Made by a program: the position numbers and the translations under genes. DNA of 9,075 nt. It comes from an uncultured Ellagibacter sp. Its GTDB lineage: Bacteria; Actinomycetota; Coriobacteriia; Coriobacteriales; Eggerthellaceae. Below, piece by piece: positions 1 to 5,518 of the stretch. The stretch spans positions 1 through 9,075 of the forward strand of contig CAKUIV010000080.1 of NCBI GenBank assembly GCA_934661105.1, read 5' to 3'. Numbering within the stretch: position 1 is the first letter of the stretch; each line of letters opens with the position of its first letter. The notes under the pieces were generated by a model. It was not told the origin of the DNA and made no database searches. It was given only the letters and a program-made list of their open reading frames with translations.

Positions 1-181
1 ACTTCTTGATGCCCTCGATGTCGGCGGCCGTCTTCAGACGTGAGCGGTACGGCACCTCCTCGCCCTGCTCGTAGAGCTCCTGCAAACGCTCGTCCAAGCC
101 GAGGTGACACTTCTTGTATTTCTTGCCGCTGCCGCACCAGCATTCGTCGTTGCGACCAGGGCTCTTCATTCCGTCGAACAT
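1..181 (-). CDS. map: Type I methionine aminopeptidase with N-terminal SEC-C motif (5' part only)
   Basis: The first 60 codons are present; the gene runs off the left edge. The ATG at 181 is preceded by a Shine-Dalgarno sequence (GAAAGG, about 8 bases upstream). Residues 1-26 hold a SEC-C zinc motif, with C14-x-C16, eight residues, then C25-H26, as found at the SecA C-terminus and at the N-terminus of many bacterial methionine aminopeptidases. Residues 47-60 (around YRSRLKTAADIEGIKK) match the usual opening of the aminopeptidase domain, so I call MAP rather than SecA or a stand-alone SEC-C protein. The enzyme would remove initiator methionine from nascent proteins in the cytoplasm. The metal-binding catalytic residues lie outside the window and cannot be checked. 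SEC-C is thought to bring the enzyme to the ribosome or its partners; that is family knowledge, not seen here. Confidence 0.83.
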   Translation of the reverse strand, partial: MFDGMKSPGRNDECWCGSGKKYKKCHLGLDERLQELYEQGEEVPYRSRLKTAADIEGIKK

Positions 182-200
182 GCTTTAAGCCTTTCTTCCA

Positions 201-218
201 GGCGCCCGCACGGGCGCC
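201..218 (-). other. GC-rich hairpin in the map leader, next to the ribosome binding site
   Basis: GGCGCCC (201-207) and GGGCGCC (212-218) form a perfect 7-bp stem with a 4-base loop. On the minus strand the stem ends only a few bases before the GGAAGAAAGG ribosome binding region of map. No T-run follows, so it is not an intrinsic terminator. It could tune map translation or mRNA stability, but no ligand-binding structure is recognisable. Confidence 0.4.
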
Positions 219-235
219 GCTGCGTGTCGGTTCCT

Positions 236-241
236 ATTGTA
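236..241 (-). promoter_or_regulatory. Candidate -10 box for map
   Basis: The minus strand reads TACAAT, 5 of 6 matches to TATAAT, about 55 bases before the map start codon. The best -35 candidate at 17-bp spacing (TTTCGT) is poor. If used, the transcript would start near 229 and carry the 201-218 hairpin in its leader. The 182-439 gap between hipA and map holds nothing else I recognise apart from a 6-bp hairpin at 286-303 without a T-run. Confidence 0.35.
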
Positions 242-439
242 GCCTTTGGCGAACACGCACGAAACCACGAGCTTGATCGGGATGCGCCAGCAGGCGAGCT
301 GGCCGTCCTCCGATTACCCTGGTTTTTCGTCGTATTCCCGTGACATTCGAAAGCGCGAGTCAAAGCCCTGTCGACCCGCCATCACCCAATCGCCGCAAGA
401 GCCTGGATGCAACGTCGTGGCACATGCAGTCGGTGGATG

Positions 440-1735
440 CTACGAAAGGCGCGCTTTTGCCCTCTCGCATAGCCGCGAAATCGAACCGAGCATGTGTTCC
501 CTTAGCTCAACAACGGCTCTCGCAGAACTCGTCTCCTCCAGCTCGTTGAATACCGTTTCGAGTTTTTCCGGAATCAAATCCGCATAGAGCGTCAGCAGGC
601 GAATGCAGCCGTCCACAGTGATTCCCATATCGTCAAGACGGCAATGCTCGACCATCCGTTTTATATTCCCCATCGAAACGCAGCCGACTCTGTTCTCTCC
701 CCCGATCGACATCGCAAGTTTTGGCGGTTTATTCCGCCATTCATCAGCGCCGATATAAGGAGCGATCGAGGCCACATCGTACATGGGAGCTAACCGATGG
801 GCGCCACTTTGCTCAAGCATCAGCGAGTAGTTCTTCGCGTGAGCGTCGGTAGCTGCAATCAGGTAATTGAAGAAAAGCATCTGGAGGAAACGAGCAACGT
901 TTTCGCGGGCCTCGACACCAGTCGATTGAAGCAGTTTTATGCTTTCCGGACATCCAGGCCCTCCGTACATGGTGTATTTGTTCTGAGGCAAGCAACCGAG
1001 TGCTTGGCAGAAGTCTTCCTGATGCAACCTCGAAACGTCACCACCGCTCTCTATCCGGTCGTACCGTTCGATGACAATTGCCGGCTCGATTCCCTCATCG
1101 TCTTCAAACTCGAGGTATTCAACATGCGCAGAGTCGATTCCGCAGGCAGCTGCCAGGCGCATGCAGACGCATTCATTAAGAGCTTGATGAGAAAGCCCCG
1201 TCACACCGCTTTTGAAGATATGAGTAGTTGCCGCCGCGCCCTCGCAAGAAAACCATTCGCCCGCTCGCCTTCTCAGGGCAAACTTGTTTTGTTGCCCTCC
1301 CAAACTCCAATGCTCACTCCCCGCAATCCAGCTGGAACCCTCCTTGCGGCCCGTCCTTAGCCTTTTCGCGATCTCGCAATCGCTTATGGGAATGAGGCGT
1401 TCTTCCCGATGCGAACGGGAGTTGGCCAGACAAAATTGCACCGCGCCCGGGCAGTCGAGCCCTATGACCCCCAAAAGAGCAAAAGGGTTGCCTGGCGAGA
1501 TGCCCGCATCGGCAGCGACGTGTTCGCGCGTAACTTGGTCCTCCGGCAAAAGCCCCCATAAATAGGGGCGAAGGACTTTGTCTCGATACGTTCGAGTCGA
1601 TAAGGGCATTGCCGAGGACAAAGGAACGCCACGATAATCCCTTAGGTATGCGAACGAGAGTGCGCCGAATTCATTTTGAGACAACTCACCTGCACGTTTA
1701 CCGGCTATCCATACATCAAGGCTACGCAACGTCAT
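440..1735 (-). CDS. hipA: HipA-family serine/threonine kinase toxin
   Basis: A full-length 431-residue HipA-type kinase, close in length to E. coli HipA (440). Visible motifs, numbered from the ATG at 1735: N-terminal subdomain 1-110; SLGGQQNK from S144, corresponding to the segment with the autophosphorylated serine of HipA; THIFK ending at K175, the ATP-binding lysine; NE at 187-188; VIERYDR ending near 227; TDAHAKNYS with catalytic D297 and N302; and MYDVAS with metal-binding D320. All key kinase residues are present, so the toxin looks active. E. coli HipA phosphorylates glutamyl-tRNA synthetase, halting translation and promoting persistence; the target here is unknown. The ATG overlaps the hipB 3' end by 14 bases and has GGGTGG five bases upstream. 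An in-frame GTG at 1744 lacks a well-spaced ribosome binding site. GC is lower than in the flanking genes, suggesting transfer. Confidence 0.9.
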   Translation of the reverse strand: MTLRSLDVWIAGKRAGELSQNEFGALSFAYLRDYRGVPLSSAMPLSTRTYRDKVLRPYLWGLLPEDQVTREHVAADAGISPGNPFALLGVIGLDCPGAVQFCLANSRSHREERLIPISDCEIAKRLRTGRKEGSSWIAGSEHWSLGGQQNKFALRRRAGEWFSCEGAAATTHIFKSGVTGLSHQALNECVCMRLAAACGIDSAHVEYLEFEDDEGIEPAIVIERYDRIESGGDVSRLHQEDFCQALGCLPQNKYTMYGGPGCPESIKLLQSTGVEARENVARFLQMLFFNYLIAATDAHAKNYSLMLEQSGAHRLAPMYDVASIAPYIGADEWRNKPPKLAMSIGGENRVGCVSMGNIKRMVEHCRLDDMGITVDGCIRLLTLYADLIPEKLETVFNELEETSSARAVVELREHMLGSISRLCERAKARLS

Positions 1736-2045
1736 CTCGACCACCCGTCAAGATCGACAGCACGTCAAAATCGCTGATTTTCTCGGAAGGGGCAGGGCCG
1801 GTTTCCGCTTTCCCCTCTCCAGCCCCATTACTCGGCTTCTCGCGAGCAACGATCCGCAAGTCAAGTCCAAGCACCTCGAGAACAGCCAGCAACTTATCCA
1901 TTTGGACGCCGGGGTTTTGGCCTAGCTCCAGCGACCATAGGCACCGTTTAGAGATACCGGCGGCATCAGCAAGCTGCGCCTGCGTCAGGCCCAGCCCGGA
2001 CCGCGCATCTTTTATCGCATACCCAACTTCCAATGCATCCAACAA
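1722..2045 (-). CDS. hipB: HipB-like XRE-family antitoxin and autorepressor
   Basis: A 107-residue protein from the TTG at 2045. Residues 10-65 form a Cro/C1-type helix-turn-helix domain; the recognition unit is near residues 21-42 (TQAQLADAAGISKRCLWSLE). The sequence LEVLGLDLRIV that follows is typical of HipB proteins. A 40-residue Gly/Pro/Glu-rich tail ends at TAG 1722, inside hipA. The role expected from the family is to bind and neutralise HipA and to repress the hipBA promoter. Start choice: an ATG at 2090 is in frame but overlaps the predicted -10 box and has only a weak ribosome binding site. TTG 2045 has GGAGGAGGG six bases upstream and fits the usual start of the fold. The next codon, 2042, is also TTG and remains possible. 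Gene order antitoxin-toxin with overlap implies coupled translation. Confidence 0.87.
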   Translation of the reverse strand: MLDALEVGYAIKDARSGLGLTQAQLADAAGISKRCLWSLELGQNPGVQMDKLLAVLEVLGLDLRIVAREKPSNGAGEGKAETGPAPSEKISDFDVLSILTGGRDDVA

Positions 2046-2088
2046 GATAGACCCTCCTCCGCTTATGTGGTCGCAAGATTTTGCATTC

Positions 2089-2117
2089 ATACTAACTCGC
2101 ATAATTATGCGAATCAA
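2089..2117 (-). promoter_or_regulatory. Predicted hipBA promoter
   Basis: On the minus strand TTGATT (2112-2117) and TAGTAT (2089-2094) are separated by exactly 17 bases, fitting a housekeeping-sigma promoter. Transcription would start near 2082, after the ATG at 2090 and before the strong ribosome binding site of the TTG start at 2045. The spacer is filled by palindrome 1, so a bound repressor would block RNA polymerase. Confidence 0.6.
2097..2112. promoter_or_regulatory. HipB operator 1 (perfect 16-bp palindrome)
   Basis: TCGCATAATTATGCGA is perfectly self-complementary. It lies between the -35 and -10 boxes predicted for hipBA. An identical copy lies 26 bp away, centre to centre. Paired palindromes upstream of a hipB-type repressor gene are the expected layout for autoregulation. 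Confidence 0.75.
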
Positions 2118-2122
2118 GATTT

Positions 2123-2138
2123 TCGCATAATTATGCGA
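2123..2138. promoter_or_regulatory. HipB operator 2 (perfect 16-bp palindrome)
   Basis: Identical to operator 1, just upstream of the hipBA -35 box. With their flanks, 2095-2113 and 2122-2140 are perfect 19-bp inverted copies of each other around an 8-base spacer. The 26-bp spacing is about two and a half helical turns, which may allow cooperative binding of two HipB dimers or HipBA complexes. Confidence 0.75.
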
Positions 2139-2234
2139 GTAATCGCTATTCTATAACCTCACTCCTTAGGTATGTAAGCGACTTTTCGCGAGATGCGCCG
2201 TCGCCGTGCAACATTTCGCGGCGCTCGCGCGTGT

Positions 2235-2263
2235 TTGCAGTAAGACCGATCGGCAAGGATGAT
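2235..2263 (+). promoter_or_regulatory. Candidate promoter for the sigma/ectodomain operon
   Basis: TTGCAG (2235-2240), a 17-base spacer and GATGAT (2258-2263) resemble a housekeeping promoter moderately well. Transcription would start near 2270, in keeping with the TTG start at 2322. Upstream, CGCGA (2187-2191) plus GCGCCG (2195-2200) can pair with CGGCGCTCGCG (2219-2229), leaving a 3-base bulge and an 18-base loop. The meaning of that structure is unclear. I saw no convincing ECF autoregulatory promoter. Confidence 0.35.
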
Positions 2264-2321
2264 GGGCGGCTCCGAGGAAGCGGGTCGGCTATCATCGAAA
2301 CCATCTCGTGAAAGGGGACGC

Positions 2322-2843
2322 TTGAGAAGGAAAACGGATCATACCCTCGAAGGCGCGATTGAGAAGTGGGGAGCGATGGTGTTTCGCCTCGCGTTCGCCT
2401 ACTGCGGAAACGAGCACGACGCGGGCGACGCGTTCCAGAACGCGTTTCTCAAGCGGCATTTGTGCCGCGAGCCCTTCGCCGACGCCGAGCATGAGAAGGC
2501 GTGGCTCATCCGCGTGACGATCAACTGCGCGAACGACATCTTACGTAGGCGCGGCGTGCGCGTGGCGGAACCGATCGAAGGACCTGCGGCATCGGCCCAG
2601 GTTGCACGCGACTCGCTTGGCGCCTACGAGCTGAAAAAGAGTGCCGACGAGAGAAGCCAAGCACTTGAGCAGGCGCTTTCCGCGCTTTCCCCGAAGCAGC
2701 GCGCCGCAGTGCATCTTTTCTACTACGAAGGCTATTCCACCGCGGAGATCGCCGAGATCACCGGCGATGCGCCGGCAACCGTGCGCTCGCACCTGCATCG
2801 CGCCCGCAAAGCCCTGCACATCGAATTGGAGGATGCACAATGA
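2322..2843 (+). CDS. ECF-type RNA polymerase sigma factor (sigma-70 family)
   Basis: 173 residues from the TTG at 2322, a normal ECF sigma length. Sigma region 2 covers about residues 10-77: FRLAFAYCGNEHDAGDAFQN is the region 2.1-2.2 core, and AWLIRVTINCANDILRRR is the end of region 2 with its basic tail. An acidic/Ala-rich linker (81-110) follows. Region 4 covers 112-168: ALSPKQRAAVHLFYYEGYS then the helix-turn-helix AEIAEITGDAPATVRSHLHRA. It would direct RNA polymerase to a small regulon. Start choice: TTG 2322 follows AAAGGGG by 4 bases. An in-frame ATG pair at 2259/2262 would add 21 residues but overlaps the predicted -10 box. The stop overlaps the next start (ATGA), so the two proteins are translated together, as is usual for ECF sigma factors and their anti-sigma factors. 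Confidence 0.88.
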   Translation: MRRKTDHTLEGAIEKWGAMVFRLAFAYCGNEHDAGDAFQNAFLKRHLCREPFADAEHEKAWLIRVTINCANDILRRRGVRVAEPIEGPAASAQVARDSLGAYELKKSADERSQALEQALSALSPKQRAAVHLFYYEGYSTAEIAEITGDAPATVRSHLHRARKALHIELEDAQ

Positions 2844-4591
2844 ACGAACGCGAATTCCGGGACCGCTACGCCGAGTTTGTAGACGGCGCGACCCCGAGCG
2901 AGGAGCTCATCAGCCGGACGCTTGCCCGAGCAAGGGCAGGCGCAAGCAAGAGAAAGCGCGGGCTCAGGCGGCCATATGCAATCGCCGCCTGCTTCGTGGC
3001 GGGAGCCCTTCTCGTCGGCGGCGTCGGATACGCTGCCGCGACGAGCACGGGAGCCATCCCCTCGCCTTTCGCCTCTTCGGCGGCAGCGAACGGGTTCACC
3101 GTCCGCGCCTGGGCAAGCGACGGCGGGACCATCCTGCCCACCGAAGAAGGCGGCATCGTCTTCGACCGCACGCACGCGCAATGGGCCGAGACCGGCAACG
3201 CAAACGCGGGCTACTTCACCGGCTGCACCTTCACGGTCGAAGGCGAAGGCATCGTCCGCGTGCAGGCGAGCGTGTCGGCAGGCGAGCTGTACCGTCAGGA
3301 CATAACGACGATTTCCCAAGCCAGCGACCCTGTAGCCTTCAATCGCGCCGTCGACTGGGACGATCGTTTCCGCGGGCTCGACGGCACGCTTTCGAACTGC
3401 GACTCGGTCGTCGTCGTGAAGTGGGATACCGAGGAAGGGGGCGCCCTGAACGGCGACGAGGCACGCAGCGATCAGGAAATCCAAGCGGCCCTGCTGAAAC
3501 GCTACGGGTCGGTCGTCGACGTGTCGGCCGCAGATGCGCCCGGAATCGACGACGGTACGACAAGCTTCGGGCTGTTCAACCCGAGCGCAGACGGCGACCC
3601 GATCGCGCTCTTCGACGGAGCCACGCTCACCGTGACCGCAACCTTCGAAGACGGAAGCTCATCGACCCAGGTCATCACCCTGCACGAAGCGATGTTCCGC
3701 GTGGAGCCGCGCTATACGGACAACCCGACGTACTTCGCCATGACGTCCGAGATAACGAGCCGCGATGTCGACTCAACCGCAACCGAGACGCGCGGTGGCA
3801 CGCCCATCGCCTCCTCGGACGGGACGTACTCGATCGCCTCGGTGTATGGAGAGGTCGTATCGAGCTCAGCCGAGGCCTTCCCCAACGCGGGCGCCGCGGC
3901 GAACGAGTTCGCAGACACGCTCATGCCGAACAGCGTCGACGAGAACGTGGACCTCATCGACGAAACCACACCGCTGGGAAAAAGCGCGAGCGATATAGGC
4001 ATACTTGGGGCAAGCGATACCGTGGCTGCGCAAGATATAGCGCTATCGAGCGACGATTACGGCAATGCGCGCGTACCCCTCGTCGACTGCGAATCGGTTG
4101 TCGTTCATGCGCCGACCGTGACGTTCGGCGACACGCCGCCACTCGGCCGAACGAAGAGCGAGTTCGCCTACCAGCGGTCGTTCATGGGCGATTCCGCCTA
4201 TGCCGACAAGTGGCTTGAGAGGCGCTTTGGAGTGGCCTTCAACGACGACGGGACGATCGCGACGGACGGCGTCGCGTTTGCAACGATCACAATCGACATC
4301 GAGAACATGGGCAATGCCGATGAGGATTTCGTCGCCAATGCCTCCAGCCTTGCATCCCTCGTGGTTGTGGAAGACGACGGCAGCGTGTCGGACATCTCGC
4401 GCACATCCTACGAGCTTGTCAACGAAGTCGATGCGCCGTCGCGGGCCGATGATTATGAGGGCACGATATATACCGCCCCCGCCAACAGCCACGTGACCTG
4501 CGTGTTCGCCTACACGGTTCCTTCGCATTTCGCGACGGATGGAAACGTGTACGTCATGGTGAACGGAAAGCTGTTCCCTGTAGGGGCGTAA
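2840..4591 (+). CDS. Single-pass membrane protein, probable anti-sigma factor/sensor with large extracytoplasmic domain
   Basis: 583 residues; GGAGG lies 7 bases before the ATG, which overlaps the sigma gene stop. Residues 1-44 are a short charged cytoplasmic segment ending in a basic cluster (SKRKRGLRR). Residues 45-66 form one hydrophobic helix with small residues. About 515 residues follow outside the membrane. No HxxxCxxC zinc anti-sigma motif is present. The arrangement recalls DUF4179-type anti-sigma proteins, but I cannot assign the ectodomain to a family. It is beta-rich and acidic, with few cysteines. Two similar stretches, NCDSVVVV near 192 and DCESVVVH near 416, suggest related modules. 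The last 120 residues (TIDIENMGNADEDF to the VPSHFATDGNVYVMVNG region) look like an Ig-like DUF4352-type fold. The inferred role is to hold the sigma factor at the membrane until an envelope or extracellular cue is sensed. A secreted-type effector controlled by the sigma factor is the alternative. Confidence 0.72.
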   Translation: MNEREFRDRYAEFVDGATPSEELISRTLARARAGASKRKRGLRRPYAIAACFVAGALLVGGVGYAAATSTGAIPSPFASSAAANGFTVRAWASDGGTILPTEEGGIVFDRTHAQWAETGNANAGYFTGCTFTVEGEGIVRVQASVSAGELYRQDITTISQASDPVAFNRAVDWDDRFRGLDGTLSNCDSVVVVKWDTEEGGALNGDEARSDQEIQAALLKRYGSVVDVSAADAPGIDDGTTSFGLFNPSADGDPIALFDGATLTVTATFEDGSSSTQVITLHEAMFRVEPRYTDNPTYFAMTSEITSRDVDSTATETRGGTPIASSDGTYSIASVYGEVVSSSAEAFPNAGAAANEFADTLMPNSVDENVDLIDETTPLGKSASDIGILGASDTVAAQDIALSSDDYGNARVPLVDCESVVVHAPTVTFGDTPPLGRTKSEFAYQRSFMGDSAYADKWLERRFGVAFNDDGTIATDGVAFATITIDIENMGNADEDFVANASSLASLVVVEDDGSVSDISRTSYELVNEVDAPSRADDYEGTIYTAPANSHVTCVFAYTVPSHFATDGNVYVMVNGKLFPVGA

Positions 4592-4659
4592 AGGGGGTCG
4601 CGTTGGCGCGCAGGCCATACGGCGTGCGACAAAAGCGGTACACTGGTGAAACCAAGAGA

Positions 4660-4687
4660 CGCGGCGGGCTCATCGACGTCCGCCGCG
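4660..4687 (+). other. GC-rich hairpin between the anti-sigma-like gene and the DUF523 gene
   Basis: Bases 4660-4669 pair with 4678-4687 in a 10-bp stem (one G-T pair) around an 8-base loop. It starts 69 bases after the upstream stop and ends 29 bases before the DUF523 GTG. No T-run follows, so it could be a non-canonical terminator for the sigma operon or a leader structure of the DUF523 mRNA. A possible -10 box TACACT sits at 4639-4644 without a good -35. Confidence 0.4.
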
Positions 4688-4715
4688 CCGTCGACGCTGG
4701 ACGGAAAGGGGCCTT

Positions 4716-5324
4716 GTGAGAATCGCCGTGAGCGCGTGTCTTTTGGGCGAGCCGTGCCGTTACGACAGGCGCGCGAAGCCGTGCGCAGCCGTACAAGGGC
4801 TCGCATCGCGCGGGCACGAGCTTGTTCCCGTATGTCCCGAGGTGGCAGGCGGCCTTCCCACCCCGCGCACGCCCTGCGAAATCGTGCGCGCTCCCTGGAT
4901 GGGCGCGAGCCGCATCGAGCACGCAAGCGAGGCGCAGGTCGCAAGCCATGTGGCAGGTGCAGGGCGAGGCGGCAACACGACAAGGGATGCCAGGGCGAGC
5001 ACCCATAGTCCGACAGCGCAGGAAGGCTCCCTTGGCGCCGGGCAGGCCGCAAACCCGTGGAAGATCGTCGACGCGAACGGGGTCGACCGCACCGCCGCTT
5101 ACGAGCGCGGGGCGCGCATCGAGCTTTCGCGTGCTCGGGAAGCGGGCTGCGAGCTGGCCGTTCTCAAGGCGAAGAGCCCTTCGTGCGGGTCGCGCGAGGT
5201 GTACGACGGCACGTTCTCGGGCGCGCTCGTCCCTGGGCAGGGCATCGCCGCCGCCCTGTTCCGTGAAACCGGCATCGCCGTTATCGACGAGAACGCCGAT
5301 TTCGACCAACTTTCGCGAATTTAG
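4716..5324 (+). CDS. DUF523 family protein with an internal insertion
   Basis: 202 residues from a GTG preceded by GGAAAGGGG about 4 bases upstream. DUF523 hallmarks are all visible: SACLLG (6-11), CRYD (14-17), VCPE (39-42), PTPR (48-51), KSPSCG (153-158) and YDGTFSG (163-169), followed by LVPGQGIAAALF and GIAVIDE. The conserved cysteines C8, C14, C40 and C157 could bind a metal or carry a reactive thiol. The biochemical function of the family is not established, so none is assigned. Family members are usually near 150 residues. The excess here is a Gly/Ala/Ser/Thr-rich stretch at about 60-115, between CEIVRAP and KIVDANG. The last two codons and the TAG stop lie within the left arm of an inverted repeat, so the natural C-terminus may have been altered. 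Confidence 0.85.
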   Translation: MRIAVSACLLGEPCRYDRRAKPCAAVQGLASRGHELVPVCPEVAGGLPTPRTPCEIVRAPWMGASRIEHASEAQVASHVAGAGRGGNTTRDARASTHSPTAQEGSLGAGQAANPWKIVDANGVDRTAAYERGARIELSRAREAGCELAVLKAKSPSCGSREVYDGTFSGALVPGQGIAAALFRETGIAVIDENADFDQLSRI

Positions 5325-5431
5325 GGTAGGTCGAAAAACAGCTGTCGGCGTTTCCCCAGGTCAGCTTTTCCTCATAAGAGGCAAGACCGCGAAAAGGAGC
5401 CTTCCCGCACCACCAACCTACCCTAAATTCG
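5316..5431. repeat. 116-bp inverted-repeat element, MITE-like
   Basis: CGAATTTAGGGTAGGT (5316-5331) is the exact reverse complement of 5416-5431; the 16-bp arms are separated by 84 bases. ACTTTC occurs at 5309-5314 and again at 5432-5437, nearly abutting both ends (one extra G on the left), like a 6-bp target duplication. The interior has no ORF but has small nested stems: CTTTTC (5365-5370) with GAAAAG (5391-5396), and CCTC (5370-5373) with GAGG (5378-5381), which share base 5370. The left arm supplies the DUF523 stop codon. A miniature transposable element fits best. A long-loop hairpin between convergent genes is the alternative. Confidence 0.55.
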
Positions 5432-5477
5432 ACTTTCCTGGCAAAAACAGGGGTTTCGCGCAAGAACGCGGGGCTAA

Positions 5478-5503
5478 GCGGCGAGCCCCGCCCCGCTCGC
5501 CGC
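5478..5503 (-). terminator. Likely terminator hairpin of the SNF2 gene
   Basis: GCGGCGAGC (5478-5486) pairs perfectly with GCTCGCCGC (5495-5503) around an 8-base C-rich loop. On the minus strand the hairpin begins 15 bases after the TAG of the SNF2 gene. A T-run is lacking, as in many terminators of GC-rich actinobacteria. It could also stop plus-strand transcripts coming from DUF523. Confidence 0.6.
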
Positions 5504-5518
5504 CCCTTAATCGCTAAG

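Noticed and set aside
246..587. Short plus-strand frames between map and hipA
   Set aside because: No convincing ribosome binding site, biased composition, and overlap with the hipA 3' end on the other strand.
1640..2174. CCTTAGGTATG occurring at 1640-1650 and 2164-2174 as possible islet-boundary repeats
   Set aside because: An 11-base match is expected by chance several times in a window this size, and one copy lies inside hipA.
2187..2229. Imperfect stem upstream of the sigma gene as a terminator or riboswitch
   Set aside because: It has a 3-base bulge, an 18-base loop and no T-run, lies between divergent genes, and matches no known riboswitch architecture.
2641..4218. Long plus-strand open frame overlapping the sigma and ectodomain genes
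   Set aside because: The product is extremely Arg-rich and has no ribosome binding site support. The other frame gives a clean ATGA-coupled pair.
4554..5309. Minus-strand open frame opposite DUF523
   Set aside because: Arg/Ala-rich shadow; the plus strand carries every DUF523 signature.
5334..5450. AAAAACAG direct repeat at 5334-5341 and 5443-5450
   Set aside because: Only 8 bases and A-rich, with no relation to the inverted-repeat boundaries; likely chance.
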